A DNA stretch of 64,000 nucleotides from Paracoccus ravus (GCF_004522175.1 NZ_SDEB01000003.1:167867-231866), one strand, 5' to 3'; shown: positions 18,321 through 27,262, numbered from the stretch's first letter. The notes: generated by a model not told the origin, from the letters alone. Numbers and translations are program-made.

Positions 18321-19727
18321 ATGAGCGAATTGAACCTGACTATCGACGGCAAGACCCATTCGGTCGCGGCGCGTTTCGACGTGATCAACCCGGCGACGGG
18401 CGAGGTTGCGGGCACCGCGCCGAATGCCACGCTGGCCGATCTGGATCTGGCGGTCGCCGCGGCCAAGACGGCTTTCGTGACCTGGTCGCAGAAATCCGAT
18501 GCCGAATTGCAGGCCGCCTGCGAGGCGGTCACTGCCAAGATCGGCGAGCATGCCGAGGAGCTTGCCCGTCTGATCACGCTCGAACAAGGCAAGCCGCTGA
18601 ATGGCCTTGGATCGCGCTGGGAGGTAGGCGGGGCACAGGCCTGGGCCGGATATACAGCGGGCCTGTCGCTGCCCGTGAAGGTCTTGCAGGATGACAATGC
18701 CGGCCGCGTCGAAATGCACCGCAAGCCGCTGGGTGTCGTCGGCTCGATCACGCCCTGGAACTTCCCTCTGATGATCGCGATCTGGCATGTCCTGCCCGCC
18801 TTGCGCACCGGCAATACGGTGGTGATCAAGCCCTCGCCCTACACACCGCTTGCGACGCTGCGTCTGGTCGAGCTGATGAACGAGGTTCTGCCCGCAGGGG
18901 TGGTCAATATCGTCACTGGCGAGGATCGCGAGGTCAATCTTGGCGCGGCGATGTCCAGCCATCCGGACATTCGCAAGATCGTCTTTACGGGCTCGACCGG
19001 GACGGGCAAGCGCGTGATGCAATCCGCCGCCGCCACGATGAAGCGCCTGACGCTGGAACTGGGCGGCAATGATGCGGGCATTGTCCTGCCCGATGCCGAT
19101 CCCAAGACCATCGCCGAGGGTCTGTTCTGGGGCGCCTTCATCAATAACGGCCAGACCTGCGCCGCGATGAAGCGTCTTTACGTCCATGACAGCATCCATG
19201 ACGAGGTCTGCAAGGAACTCGTCGCCTATGCCGCGCAGATCCCGGTCGGGAACGGGCTGGAAGAGGGTTCGGTCCTTGGTCCGATCCAGAACAAGATGCA
19301 GTTCGACAAGGTGGCAGGCCTTGTCGCGGACGCAAAAACCCGCGGGCAGGTGCTGCTGGGCGGCGAGGCGGGCGAGGAACTGTTCTTCAAGCCCACGATC
19401 ATCTCGGGCCTGAAGAATGGCGATCCGCTGGTCGATGAAGAGCAGTTCGGCCCGGTCCTGCCGGTGATCCGCTATACCGATCTCGATGAAGTCATCGCCG
19501 CGGCGAATGACAGCGAGAACGGGCTGGGCGGTTCGATCTGGACCTCGGATATCGAGGCTGGCCGCAAGCTCGCCGCGCGCATGGAATGCGGCTCGGTCTG
19601 GATCAACAAGCATGGCATGATCCAGCCGAACGCGCCCTTTGGCGGGGTGAAATCCTCGGGTCTGGGCGTCGAGTTCACCGAAGAGGGGTTGGCGGAATAT
19701 ACCGACATTCAGGTCGTGTTCAGCTGA
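18321..19727 (+). CDS. NAD(P)-dependent aldehyde dehydrogenase (possible phenylacetaldehyde dehydrogenase)
   Basis: A 468-residue classical aldehyde dehydrogenase. The cofactor region TPWNFPLMIAIWHVLPA, the catalytic-glutamate segment LELGGNDAG and the catalytic cysteine in NNGQTCAAMKR are all intact. GGGAGGAAAAACAC precedes the ATG at 18321; the frame stays open upstream to 18234, but without a good ribosome site. Placement directly behind a FeaR-like regulator and next to the paa genes suggests oxidation of phenylacetaldehyde to phenylacetate. Substrate is inferred from context only. Confidence 0.88.
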   Translation: MSELNLTIDGKTHSVAARFDVINPATGEVAGTAPNATLADLDLAVAAAKTAFVTWSQKSDAELQAACEAVTAKIGEHAEELARLITLEQGKPLNGLGSRWEVGGAQAWAGYTAGLSLPVKVLQDDNAGRVEMHRKPLGVVGSITPWNFPLMIAIWHVLPALRTGNTVVIKPSPYTPLATLRLVELMNEVLPAGVVNIVTGEDREVNLGAAMSSHPDIRKIVFTGSTGTGKRVMQSAAATMKRLTLELGGNDAGIVLPDADPKTIAEGLFWGAFINNGQTCAAMKRLYVHDSIHDEVCKELVAYAAQIPVGNGLEEGSVLGPIQNKMQFDKVAGLVADAKTRGQVLLGGEAGEELFFKPTIISGLKNGDPLVDEEQFGPVLPVIRYTDLDEVIAAANDSENGLGGSIWTSDIEAGRKLAARMECGSVWINKHGMIQPNAPFGGVKSSGLGVEFTEEGLAEYTDIQVVFS

Positions 19728-19807
19728 TGACCTGCGCAGGGGTCTTGCGCCTAGGCGCTGACCCTGCGCAACCCATGGCCGCCCGCTCGTCGGGAAAGGG
19801 CCGGGAC

Positions 19808-19831
19808 GCCGCCGGTTGGGAGGCCGGCGGC
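19808..19831 (+). terminator. Probable intrinsic terminator after the aldehyde dehydrogenase gene
   Basis: An 8-bp perfect stem (GCCGCCGG / CCGGCGGC) with an 8-base loop, followed by GGTCTTGTT. It lies 80 bases past the dehydrogenase stop, between that gene and the convergent RTX gene. Confidence 0.6.
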
Positions 19832-19856
19832 GGTCTTGTTCAGGGGTGAAGCGGCT

Positions 19857-20594
19857 TCACCAGTTGAAATCGTCGCTGCTGAGCTGGTTGATCGAAATAC
19901 CCTCGATCACGAGGCGGTCGGTTCCGGCCCTGATCACCACGTCGCTGCCGCTTTGGCTCGCTGCCGCGCGGATATCCGCATAGCTGTCGAAACGGGCGTA
20001 ATACGAGACGTCGATCTCGTCGTCGCCATTCTCGAAATCGGTGATGCGATCGACTCCGCCGTTGAAATAAAAATCATCCGCCCCCTCACCGCCGGTCATG
20101 GTGTCATTGCCGGTGCCGCCATTGAGGGTGTCGTTGCCGTCTGCGGCGGTGATGCGATCTGCTCCGCCCTGACCCGACAGCAGGTCGTCGCCTTCGCCGC
20201 CGATGAGCACGTCCCAGCCGCCTCCGGCATAGACGATGTCATTGCCCTCGCCCGCATTGATCGTGTCGCGGCCATTTCCGGACCATGAGCGGTCGTTTCC
20301 CGATCCCAGAGTGATGCTGTTATGCCCGTTTCCGGCGCGAACATCGTCATTGCCCTCGCCCGCGTCGATCGTATCCGTGCCATTGCCTGCCCAGATCTGG
20401 TCATTGCCACTGCGTCCAAGGACACGGTTGCTGCCCGATCCGGCATCCAGCCGGTCATTGCCTTCGCCGCCATCGACCAGATCATTTCCATCATAGCCGT
20501 AAATCGTGTCGTCACCGGACATGCCGTACAGGCTGTCGGCCGCGCTGGTGCCGTTGATGCGGTTGTCGTCGTCATTGCCTCGGATGATCGCCAT
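19857..20594 (-). CDS. RTX-type calcium-binding-repeat protein
   Basis: A 245-residue acidic protein made almost wholly of nonapeptide repeats of the GGxGxDxux type (for example YGYDGNDLVDGGEGNDRLD and AGEGNDIVYAGGG), starting within 20 residues of the N-terminus. The end (GADDFYF...RITDFENGDDEIDVS) matches the C-terminal module of serralysin-like RTX proteins, which carries the type I secretion signal. There is no enzymatic domain, no Sec signal and no type I secretion gene nearby. The ATG at 20594 has GGAG at good spacing. Function unknown; probably exported and calcium-stabilised. Confidence 0.88.
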   Translation of the reverse strand: MAIIRGNDDDNRINGTSAADSLYGMSGDDTIYGYDGNDLVDGGEGNDRLDAGSGSNRVLGRSGNDQIWAGNGTDTIDAGEGNDDVRAGNGHNSITLGSGNDRSWSGNGRDTINAGEGNDIVYAGGGWDVLIGGEGDDLLSGQGGADRITAADGNDTLNGGTGNDTMTGGEGADDFYFNGGVDRITDFENGDDEIDVSYYARFDSYADIRAAASQSGSDVVIRAGTDRLVIEGISINQLSSDDFNW

Positions 20595-20701
20595 GGGATT
20601 CTCCATCATGTCGGTTCGCGGGCGGCTTTTGACTTGCCCCCATCAGACAGACGAAGCCCGAAGATGGTTCATTCCACGGTCGGACGAAAAACTTCCGGGC
20701 C

Positions 20702-20727
20702 CCGGCATGAAACCGCCGACATGCCGG
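20702..20727 (-). terminator. Possible terminator at the 3' end of the GntR gene
   Basis: A 7-bp inverted repeat (CCGGCAT / ATGCCGG) with a 12-base loop lies directly after the GntR stop on the - strand and is followed about 10 bases later by a run of five T. The long loop makes it only a moderate candidate. Confidence 0.4.
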
Positions 20728-21408
20728 TCAATATCCCAATGTTTCACGCAGCTTAATCTCGACGCTGCGCAGATGACGGCGCATGGCCTCGGCGGCGCCG
20801 GGGCCGTCGCGCTCGGCGATGGCCTCGACGATCCGGTCATGCTCTTCGAAGCTGTGATGTTCGCGCGGGGGGCGCTCGGGATGCACGCGCCGACGGCCCC
20901 AGGTGACCGCGCGGCGCACCGCCGTCATCGTATCCAGCAGGCCCAGGAGCAGGCTGTTCTGCGCGGCCTCGCCGAAACTGCGATGCAGCCGGTTGTCCCA
21001 TTGCTCATATAGCCTCCAGCTCGTCGCAAGGCGGCATTTCTGGGCGCAATTGCGCAGTTCTGACACCTGCGCCGCCGTGGCGTTCACGGCGGCAAGACGG
21101 GCGATCTCGGGCTCGAAGGCGACGCGGGCCGCCATCACCTCAAGGGGATTGGTGCGACGGATCATCGCGTTGAGGTCCGTCGGCGTCTCGACCGGGCGAT
21201 CGCCCATGAACGTGCCCTTGCCGACATGTCGCCAGACCACACCCTGTCCCTGAAGCACCGCCATCGCCTTGCGCAGAGCAGTACGGCCCATGTCCAGCGT
21301 CTCGGCCAGTTCACGTTCGGGCGGCAAGCGGCCGTCTTCGCCAAGCTCGGCTGATTCCAGAAAGCCACGCAGCTTTTCGACCGGAGAGAGGGGCATCATA
21401 TTCTGCAT
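20728..21408 (-). CDS. GntR/FadR-family transcriptional regulator
   Basis: A 226-residue regulator. The winged helix-turn-helix is at about residues 5-75 (LPPERELAETLDMGRTALRKA, with KGTFMG ending the wing). A helical FCD ligand domain follows with histidines in DNRLHRSFGEAA and MRRHLRSVEIKL. It diverges from the ABC transporter operon at 21598 and is the likely controller of it. The start is uncertain: TTG at 21420, or ATG at 21408, 21399 or 21396; none has a clear ribosome site. Confidence 0.85.
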   Translation of the reverse strand: MQNMMPLSPVEKLRGFLESAELGEDGRLPPERELAETLDMGRTALRKAMAVLQGQGVVWRHVGKGTFMGDRPVETPTDLNAMIRRTNPLEVMAARVAFEPEIARLAAVNATAAQVSELRNCAQKCRLATSWRLYEQWDNRLHRSFGEAAQNSLLLGLLDTMTAVRRAVTWGRRRVHPERPPREHHSFEEHDRIVEAIAERDGPGAAEAMRRHLRSVEIKLRETLGY

Positions 21409-21416
21409 TTGCGAAA

Positions 21417-21560
21417 CCAATGTAAGATTGGTTGTATAATTGCTCGGCCCGTTCTGCGTGTCAATACGTCAGTGATTTAAGGATATTTCTTAAGTTTAGG
21501 CCAAGTAGAAAGCAATTCGTTGACAATCATTCCGAATCGAATGCAACATTGGTTTGCATT
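21417..21560. promoter_or_regulatory. Divergent GntR / ABC-transporter control region with three inverted repeats
   Basis: This unusually AT-rich stretch holds three dyads: CCAAT-N5-ATTGG (21417-21431), TTAAG-N7-CTTAA (21477-21493) and AATGCAA-N7-TTGCATT (21540-21560). A TTGACA -35-like hexamer lies at 21520-21525, just upstream of the third dyad. The third dyad has the arm length and placement of an operator for the transporter operon. Confidence 0.55.
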
Positions 21561-21597
21561 GGGCTTTGAGGAGAGCCCGAGCGATGGGGAGGAAGAA

Positions 21598-22587
21598 ATG
21601 GGTTATCTTGCTGAACGGATCAGGACTGCCGCCGTCATCTCGACACTCAGCCTGACGGTCGCCATTCCGGCGACGGCCATTGCTGATCCGATGCGCGTCG
21701 CCTTCGGCGATATTGCGACGGTCGAGACATTGGGCCTCTTGATTGCACTCGAGCGCGCCAAGGAGCAGGGCGTCGAGGTCGAGACGGTCTTCCTGAAAAG
21801 CGAGGATATCGCGGCGCAGGCCGTGGTCAGCGGTCAGGCCGATATCGGCATCGGCGGACCCTATGCGCTGCTGCAAAAGGTCAAGGCACCGATCCGGATG
21901 TTCCTGCAACTCAGTGAATTGCAGATGTATCCGGTCGTCAATTCCGAGTTTTACAAGGATTGGGCCGATCTGGACGGGCAAGAGATCGCTGTCCATTCCC
22001 GTGGCTCGGGAACCGAGGCCATCATGCAGATGATGGCGCAAAAGAACGGCATCAAATATTCCAGCGTCGCCTATGTTCCGGGGGCCGAGGTCCGGACCGG
22101 CGCGCTGCTTCAGGGCAATGTCAAGGCGACCATCGTGGATTCCTCGGGCAAGCGCGTGCTTGAGGCAGAGGCGCCGGACAAGTTCACCTTCCTGCCTCTG
22201 GGAGATATCGCAGCGACCGATGAGGCGCTTTTCGCCAATACCGAGTATCTCGAAAAGAATGCCAAGGATGCCGAGATCCTCGTCGACTCGATCCTGACGA
22301 CCTGGCGCGAGATCGCCGCCGATCCTGCCGTCGTGACCAAACTACGCGACCAATACAAGCTCTTGCCAGATGCGACGCCCGAGATGGTGGCCGAGATCGA
22401 GCCCTATTTCGCGGGACTCAAGGACGCGCTGCCATTGAATGGCGGCGGTGAGGCCGCGGCGAAAAGCGATTTCGACTTCTATACCGTATCCGGCGCGCTG
22501 ACGGGTGATCCCAAGGAATTGAAGGTCGAGGATTTCTGGGATCTCGGCATCCTGAACACGGTGGTCGGCCGCATCGGGACCATGTGA
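21598..22587 (+). CDS. ABC transporter substrate-binding protein (SsuA/TauA/NMT1-like)
   Basis: A 329-residue periplasmic binding protein. An N-terminal Sec signal (about 29 residues, ending in PATAIA) precedes a mature start DPMRVAFGDIATVETLG. The body has the NMT1/SsuA-type pattern, including VVSGQADIGIGG and the YPVVN segment. GGGGAGGAAG precedes the ATG at 21598. It heads an operon with two permeases, an ATPase and a fumarylpyruvate-hydrolase-like enzyme, which suggests uptake of an organic or aromatic acid. The ligand cannot be read from sequence. Confidence 0.88.
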   Translation: MGYLAERIRTAAVISTLSLTVAIPATAIADPMRVAFGDIATVETLGLLIALERAKEQGVEVETVFLKSEDIAAQAVVSGQADIGIGGPYALLQKVKAPIRMFLQLSELQMYPVVNSEFYKDWADLDGQEIAVHSRGSGTEAIMQMMAQKNGIKYSSVAYVPGAEVRTGALLQGNVKATIVDSSGKRVLEAEAPDKFTFLPLGDIAATDEALFANTEYLEKNAKDAEILVDSILTTWREIAADPAVVTKLRDQYKLLPDATPEMVAEIEPYFAGLKDALPLNGGGEAAAKSDFDFYTVSGALTGDPKELKVEDFWDLGILNTVVGRIGTM

Positions 22588-22588
22588 G

Positions 22589-23419
22589 ATGGCTTTGATG
22601 TCACAGGAAACCAAGCTGGCGCTTCCCCGTGAGGCGCCAACCACCCTCGAGGCGATCCGGCTTTTCGCCGAGAGGCGGCGATCCTTCTGGGTCGTCCTGT
22701 CGCTTGCCTGCCTGTTCACCGCATGGGAGATCGCAGGCCGCATTCCGATCAGCTATGCCTTTCCGACATTTTCGGACACGGTCGCGGCCTTTTTCGAGAT
22801 GGTCGGCGACGGCACGATGATCCGGGCCTATTTCCTGACATTGCAGCCCTTGGTTCTGGGTGTGGTCATCTCGGCCCTGTGCGGGATCGGGATCGGCATC
22901 CTGATGGGACTCTCGGACAAGGCGGAATGGCTGCTCGCCCCCGTCTTCATCGTCTTGCAGGCCGCACCCATGGCCGCCTTGGTGCCGCTGGTGACCTTCA
23001 TCTATGGCATCGGGCTGACGGCCAAGACGCTCGCGGTAATCATGCTGGCCTTGCCGGTGATCGTGCTGAATTCCTATAAGGCCGTGCGGCATGTGAACCC
23101 CTCTCTCGTGGATATGTGCCGCTCGTTTCAGGGCTCGCGCAGACAGCAGATCTTCAAGATCATCATCCCCGATGCCTCGCCCGTCCTTTTCGCCGGGCTG
23201 CGGCTGGGCGTGGCGGCGGGCTTCATCGGGGTGATGCTCGCGGAATTGCTGATCACGCCAACCGGGATCGGCGATCTGATCACCTATCACCGCTCGGTCG
23301 CGAATTACGCGCATATGTACGCAGCCGTCGCCTCGATCATCGCGGTCTCGACCCTGACGCTGGCCGGGCTGCAATGGTTCGAGACGAATATTCTCCGCCC
23401 CGAAAAGAGGAGGAAGTGA
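22589..23419 (+). CDS. ABC transporter permease (SsuC/TauC-like)
   Basis: A 276-residue inner-membrane permease with about six hydrophobic helices. The binding-protein-dependent transport motif is in CRSFQGSRRQQIFKIIIPDA (EAA loop). It starts one base after the binding-protein stop. A second, different permease is encoded in the same operon, so the channel is probably a heterodimer rather than the usual homodimer of SsuC-type systems. Confidence 0.92.
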   Translation: MALMSQETKLALPREAPTTLEAIRLFAERRRSFWVVLSLACLFTAWEIAGRIPISYAFPTFSDTVAAFFEMVGDGTMIRAYFLTLQPLVLGVVISALCGIGIGILMGLSDKAEWLLAPVFIVLQAAPMAALVPLVTFIYGIGLTAKTLAVIMLALPVIVLNSYKAVRHVNPSLVDMCRSFQGSRRQQIFKIIIPDASPVLFAGLRLGVAAGFIGVMLAELLITPTGIGDLITYHRSVANYAHMYAAVASIIAVSTLTLAGLQWFETNILRPEKRRK

Positions 23420-23420
23420 C

Positions 23421-24233
23421 ATGACCATCCAAGCCAGCACTGCCGCTGCGCAATTCGACCCCGAAAGCGTCACCACCGATGATTCTGTCGTCCGGGTCGA
23501 GGGGATCTGCAAACGCTATGGCGCTGTCGAGGCGCTGCGCGGGATCGACCTGCAATTCGAGCGCGGCAAGCTGACCACGCTGCTTGGTCCCTCGGGCTGC
23601 GGCAAGACCACGCTATTGAAGATCATCGCCGGGCTGATCCCCGCAACATCGGGACAGATCGTCATCAATGACCGCGTGGTGACCGGTCCCGGCCCTGAGC
23701 GCGCCTTCGTCTTTCAGGATTTCGCGCTGATGCCCTGGGCCACGGTGCTGCGCAATGTGGGCTTCGGGCTCGAGTTGAAGGGCGTGGCCGAGGGCGAACG
23801 CAACCGCATTGCCCGCAATTACATCGAGCAGGTCGGGTTGCAGGGCTTTGAGGACAAATTCCCGCATGAATTGTCGGGCGGCATGCGCCAGAGGGTCGGC
23901 ATTGCGCGGGCCTTCGCGGTCAATGCCGATGTGCTGCTGCTGGACGAGCCCTTCTCGGCCGTGGACGAACAGAACCGTCGCAAGTTCCAGGAGGATCTGC
24001 TCCGACTGGTCGAGATCGAGCGCAAGACCTTCATCTTCGTGACCCATTCGATCGAAGAGGCGGTCTATGTCTCGGACCGGATCGTGCTCTTGTCGCCGCG
24101 TCCGGGACGGCTTGCGCGCATCATCGAACCCCGGATCGACCGCTCGGCCAGCCCCGACGAGATCCGCCGCGATGCGGCCTATCTCGATGTCGTCGAGGAT
24201 ATCTGGCAGAGCCTGCGCCATTATGCGGAGTGA
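23421..24233 (+). CDS. ABC transporter ATP-binding protein (SsuB/TauB-like)
   Basis: A 270-residue ATPase with Walker A GPSGCGKTT, Q-loop FVFQDFALMPWATVLRN, signature LSGGMRQRVGIARAFA, Walker B VLLLDEPFSAVD and switch histidine in VTHSIEEAVY, all of the nitrate/taurine/sulfonate subfamily. It has an N-terminal extension of about 25 residues before the ABC core. GAGGAGGAAG precedes the ATG. It lies between the two permease genes. Confidence 0.94.
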   Translation: MTIQASTAAAQFDPESVTTDDSVVRVEGICKRYGAVEALRGIDLQFERGKLTTLLGPSGCGKTTLLKIIAGLIPATSGQIVINDRVVTGPGPERAFVFQDFALMPWATVLRNVGFGLELKGVAEGERNRIARNYIEQVGLQGFEDKFPHELSGGMRQRVGIARAFAVNADVLLLDEPFSAVDEQNRRKFQEDLLRLVEIERKTFIFVTHSIEEAVYVSDRIVLLSPRPGRLARIIEPRIDRSASPDEIRRDAAYLDVVEDIWQSLRHYAE

Positions 24234-24239
24234 GCGGCC

Positions 24240-24992
24240 ATGACAGTCTTTGGTTTCCGCATTCCGATGATGGCCTCGCTGCTCGTCTGGGCCCTGCTGT
24301 GGGAAATCGTCGGCCAGCTTGATCTGATCTTCCTGATCCCGCCGATGAGTTCGATCTTTTCTGCGGGGCTGGGTCTTGTGCAGACCGCCTCCTGGCAGAA
24401 TGCGACCTGGATCACCGTGAAATCCTTTGTCATCGGCATGTCGCTGGCCATCGCGATCGGCGTGCCCTTGGGCGTGCTGATGGGCCGGTTCCGGATCATC
24501 GACAATATCTGCGGCCTCTGGGTGAACATGTTCGTCAGCGCGCCGCTTTCCGCGCTGGTCCCGGTGCTGATGATCCTGTTCGGCATGGGCGAGACGACCA
24601 TCGTCGTCACCGTCTTCCTCTTCGCGGTCTGGATCATCGTCCTGGACGCGCGGGCAGGGGTGATGCAGGTCCCGCAATCTCTGATCGAAATGGCGCGCTC
24701 TTACGGCGCGTCGCGCGGGGTGATCCTGCGCAAGATCATCCTTCTCTCCGCCCTTCCCGAAATCCTTGCCGGCATCCGCATCGGACTGATCCGGGGGGTC
24801 AAGGGCGTCGTGATCGGACAGATCCTCGTGGCCGTGATCGGCTATGGCGAATTGTTCGAACTTTACTCCAGAAGCTTCGACATGGAGCGCTTCTGGGCAC
24901 TGACCATCGTTCTGTTCGCGGCGGCCATGCTGCTCTCCGCGATCGTCGAACGAGCCGAAAAACGCATCGAATATTACGCAGGAGCAAGATGA
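24240..24992 (+). CDS. ABC transporter permease (second, SsuC-like)
   Basis: A 250-residue permease with about six membrane helices and the EAA-type loop ARSYGASRGVILRKIILLSA. It is clearly diverged from the permease encoded at 22589-23419 and is probably its partner. Its stop overlaps the ATG of the following hydrolase gene (ATGA), which ties transport to that enzyme. Confidence 0.92.
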   Translation: MTVFGFRIPMMASLLVWALLWEIVGQLDLIFLIPPMSSIFSAGLGLVQTASWQNATWITVKSFVIGMSLAIAIGVPLGVLMGRFRIIDNICGLWVNMFVSAPLSALVPVLMILFGMGETTIVVTVFLFAVWIIVLDARAGVMQVPQSLIEMARSYGASRGVILRKIILLSALPEILAGIRIGLIRGVKGVVIGQILVAVIGYGELFELYSRSFDMERFWALTIVLFAAAMLLSAIVERAEKRIEYYAGAR

Positions 24993-25699
24993 TGAACGAC
25001 ATGACCCAGGTGGCGAATTATGCCTTCGCGCCGGAACCCACGCCGACCATTCCGGTCGCGGGCAGCGACGCGCTGTTCCCGGTGCGCCGGATCTATTGTG
25101 TCGGCCGCAATTTCGCCGAGCATGCGATCGAGATGGGCCATGATCCGGACAAGGAGCCGCCCTTCTTCTTCCAGAAAAACCCCGATTCCATCGTGCCTCC
25201 GGGCGGTGATTTTCCCTATCCCTCGGAATCCAGCGACGTCCATCACGAGATCGAACTGGTCGTCGCGCTGAAATCCGGCGGCGTGGACATCCCGGTCGAA
25301 GCCGCGCTGGATTGCGTCTTTGGCTATGGCGTCGGCCTGGACATGACCCGGCGCGACCTGCAGGCGGTGGCCAAGAAGATGGGCCGGCCATGGGAGATCG
25401 CGAAATCCTTCGAGGCCTCGGCCCCCTGCAGCGCCATCCATCCGGTTTCCGAGATCGGCCATCCGACCGAAGGCGGGCTGCGTGTCGCCGTCAATGGCGA
25501 GACGCGCCAGACCGGGGATCTGAACCAGATGATCTGGAAAGTGCCGGAAATGATCGCCTATCTGTCGCGCCTGTTCGAGCTGAAACCCGGCGACGTGATC
25601 TTTGCCGGAACCCCCGCCGGGGTGGGTCAGGTCGAACGTGGCGATCTGATCGAGGGCAGCGTTGACGGGGTGGACAGCATCTCGGTCAAGGTCGTCTGA
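24989..25699 (+). CDS. Fumarylacetoacetate-hydrolase-family protein (fumarylpyruvate-hydrolase-like)
   Basis: A 236-residue FAH-fold enzyme. The catalytic core is recognisable: YCVGRNFAEHAIEMG, FFQKNPDSIVPPGG, acidic metal ligands in VHHEIELVV and GYGVGLDMTRRDLQ, and the IFAGTPAGVGQV end. Length and N-terminus fit fumarylpyruvate or maleylpyruvate hydrolases of the gentisate route, which make fumarate plus pyruvate. Gentisate dioxygenase is not nearby, so the substrate is uncertain. The 3' end overlaps the convergent phospholipase-like gene by 14 bases. Confidence 0.87.
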   Translation: MMNDMTQVANYAFAPEPTPTIPVAGSDALFPVRRIYCVGRNFAEHAIEMGHDPDKEPPFFFQKNPDSIVPPGGDFPYPSESSDVHHEIELVVALKSGGVDIPVEAALDCVFGYGVGLDMTRRDLQAVAKKMGRPWEIAKSFEASAPCSAIHPVSEIGHPTEGGLRVAVNGETRQTGDLNQMIWKVPEMIAYLSRLFELKPGDVIFAGTPAGVGQVERGDLIEGSVDGVDSISVKVV

Positions 25700-27197
25700 C
25701 GCGGCGGCGCAGAAAAAGGCCGCCCGCCAGGACGACGGCGGCGGCCCCCAGCATGACATGGCGCGAGGTCAGGCCCAGCCTTGCCCTCGCGCTACGCCGA
25801 TATCGCGGATCGAAGAACCGGGTATCGGCCAGCAAAGCTCCAATCAGATTTTCCCGACGCAAGGGCAGTTCGCGCAACCCGCGCCCCTCGCGCGGGTTCA
25901 GCGTCTCGATCACCTCGATCAGCGAGCCGGTTTTGGCCAGCACATCGGCGACTTTGGAAGGCTCGCTGCCAAGATGTTCGGCAAGCAGACGATTGCGCAG
26001 AGTTGCTATGAAATCGCGGGACCGGGGCGTATCCCCCGCGATCGCCACGTCGCATTCCGTGTCGAAACCCATCGATCTGCGGTCAAGATTGCTTGAGCCC
26101 ACGCGCAGCAGCCGGTCATCCACGATGCAGATCTTGGCATGGACATAGATCGGATCCTCTGCTTCGTTCATCGGATAAAGGATGCGGAACCGATCATGCC
26201 GGTCCAGTTCGCGCATGGCGCGCACCATGCGCGATCGGGTGATATGCATGGCCTGATCCTCTATCGCGCCATAGGCCGCGATGGGATTCACCAGGACAAT
26301 CTCGGGACCGTCTGGCTCGGATAGCCGCCGCGCGATGGCCCGTGCGATGCTGTCGGCGCAGAAATACTGAGATTCCAAATAGATATGTTCTTTGGCCGAG
26401 GCGATCGCGTCCAGATAAAGCTGCTCGATTTCGGCAATCGTCGGCTGATCGCTCTGGGGTGGTTCGGTGCGCGCAATCGCAAGCGGGACGTCGGAAAGGT
26501 CCGGCGAAATACTCTTGGGCCAGAGGTCCGCGCCCGGGCTGAACGTCTCGCGCAGGGGCTCGTCATTGGCCCGCAGCCAGCGCTCGCGCGCCAGACGGCT
26601 CAGTTCCGCGGCCGCCGGTCCAGAGATCACCGCCGAGGCATCGTGCCAGGGCGGTGCAGGCGTGCCATCGCGCGACAGTCGCCGCGGATCCTCATGGCGA
26701 TGCGCCGGCCGGTCCCAGCGCCCGTCGGTCATGTCTATGCCCCCGCAAAAGGCCAGCGAGTCGTCAAAAACCGCGATCTTCTGATGATGGCAGGCCCCGA
26801 TAGGATGCCGGCCGTCAAAGGCGAGATGGATCTGGCCGGGCGCAAGCAACTTCATCTTTGCGCCGGGCAGAACCCGCCCGGGCGCGACCAGCGCCCCGCC
26901 GCTCCATTTCAACAGATAGATGTCGAGCCCCTCGCGGGCTTCGACGAGTGCCTCGAGGAAAGGTCCCACCCGGTTGGGAAAACCGTCCGGCGCAAGGCCC
27001 TCGTCGTCGCTTTCGCCCGGCAGCATCTCGATCTCGAAATCGAAATCCCATCCGACCATGAGCGCGAAGCGTTCCGCCCCCAGAAAGGCCTGTCGCAGCG
27101 CGCGGAAATAGTCCTGCCCGTCGATGATGAAGGAAAAACAACGCGCATCTGCAACGCGCCAACAGTTCCGGCCCGGCCGGAAGGAAAGTTCAGACAT
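25686..27197 (-). CDS. Phospholipase D-family protein, membrane-anchored
   Basis: A 503-residue protein with two HKD catalytic motifs: HHQKIAVFDDSLAFCGGID near residue 140 and HAKICIVDDRLLRVGSSNLD near residue 360. It resembles cardiolipin-synthase or phospholipase D-like enzymes. The C-terminal HVMLGAAAVVLAGGLFLRRR is a single membrane segment with a basic tail, which would leave the catalytic part in the cytosol or periplasm beside the inner membrane. The ATG at 27197 is chosen; a GTG at 27233 is possible. The ribosome site is weak. It lies downstream of the glucan gene. Confidence 0.87.
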   Translation of the reverse strand: MSELSFRPGRNCWRVADARCFSFIIDGQDYFRALRQAFLGAERFALMVGWDFDFEIEMLPGESDDEGLAPDGFPNRVGPFLEALVEAREGLDIYLLKWSGGALVAPGRVLPGAKMKLLAPGQIHLAFDGRHPIGACHHQKIAVFDDSLAFCGGIDMTDGRWDRPAHRHEDPRRLSRDGTPAPPWHDASAVISGPAAAELSRLARERWLRANDEPLRETFSPGADLWPKSISPDLSDVPLAIARTEPPQSDQPTIAEIEQLYLDAIASAKEHIYLESQYFCADSIARAIARRLSEPDGPEIVLVNPIAAYGAIEDQAMHITRSRMVRAMRELDRHDRFRILYPMNEAEDPIYVHAKICIVDDRLLRVGSSNLDRRSMGFDTECDVAIAGDTPRSRDFIATLRNRLLAEHLGSEPSKVADVLAKTGSLIEVIETLNPREGRGLRELPLRRENLIGALLADTRFFDPRYRRSARARLGLTSRHVMLGAAAVVLAGGLFLRRRVRRP

Positions 27198-27262
27198 TGT
27201 CCAATCCGCTTGACCTTTGGTGTTTCCCAACACGCCGGGATCAAGCGGGTTCCAAGCGGAAA

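Noticed and set aside
20236..20756. Open frames on the + strand opposite the RTX gene.
   Set aside because: They mirror the repeat structure of the RTX gene and have no independent support.
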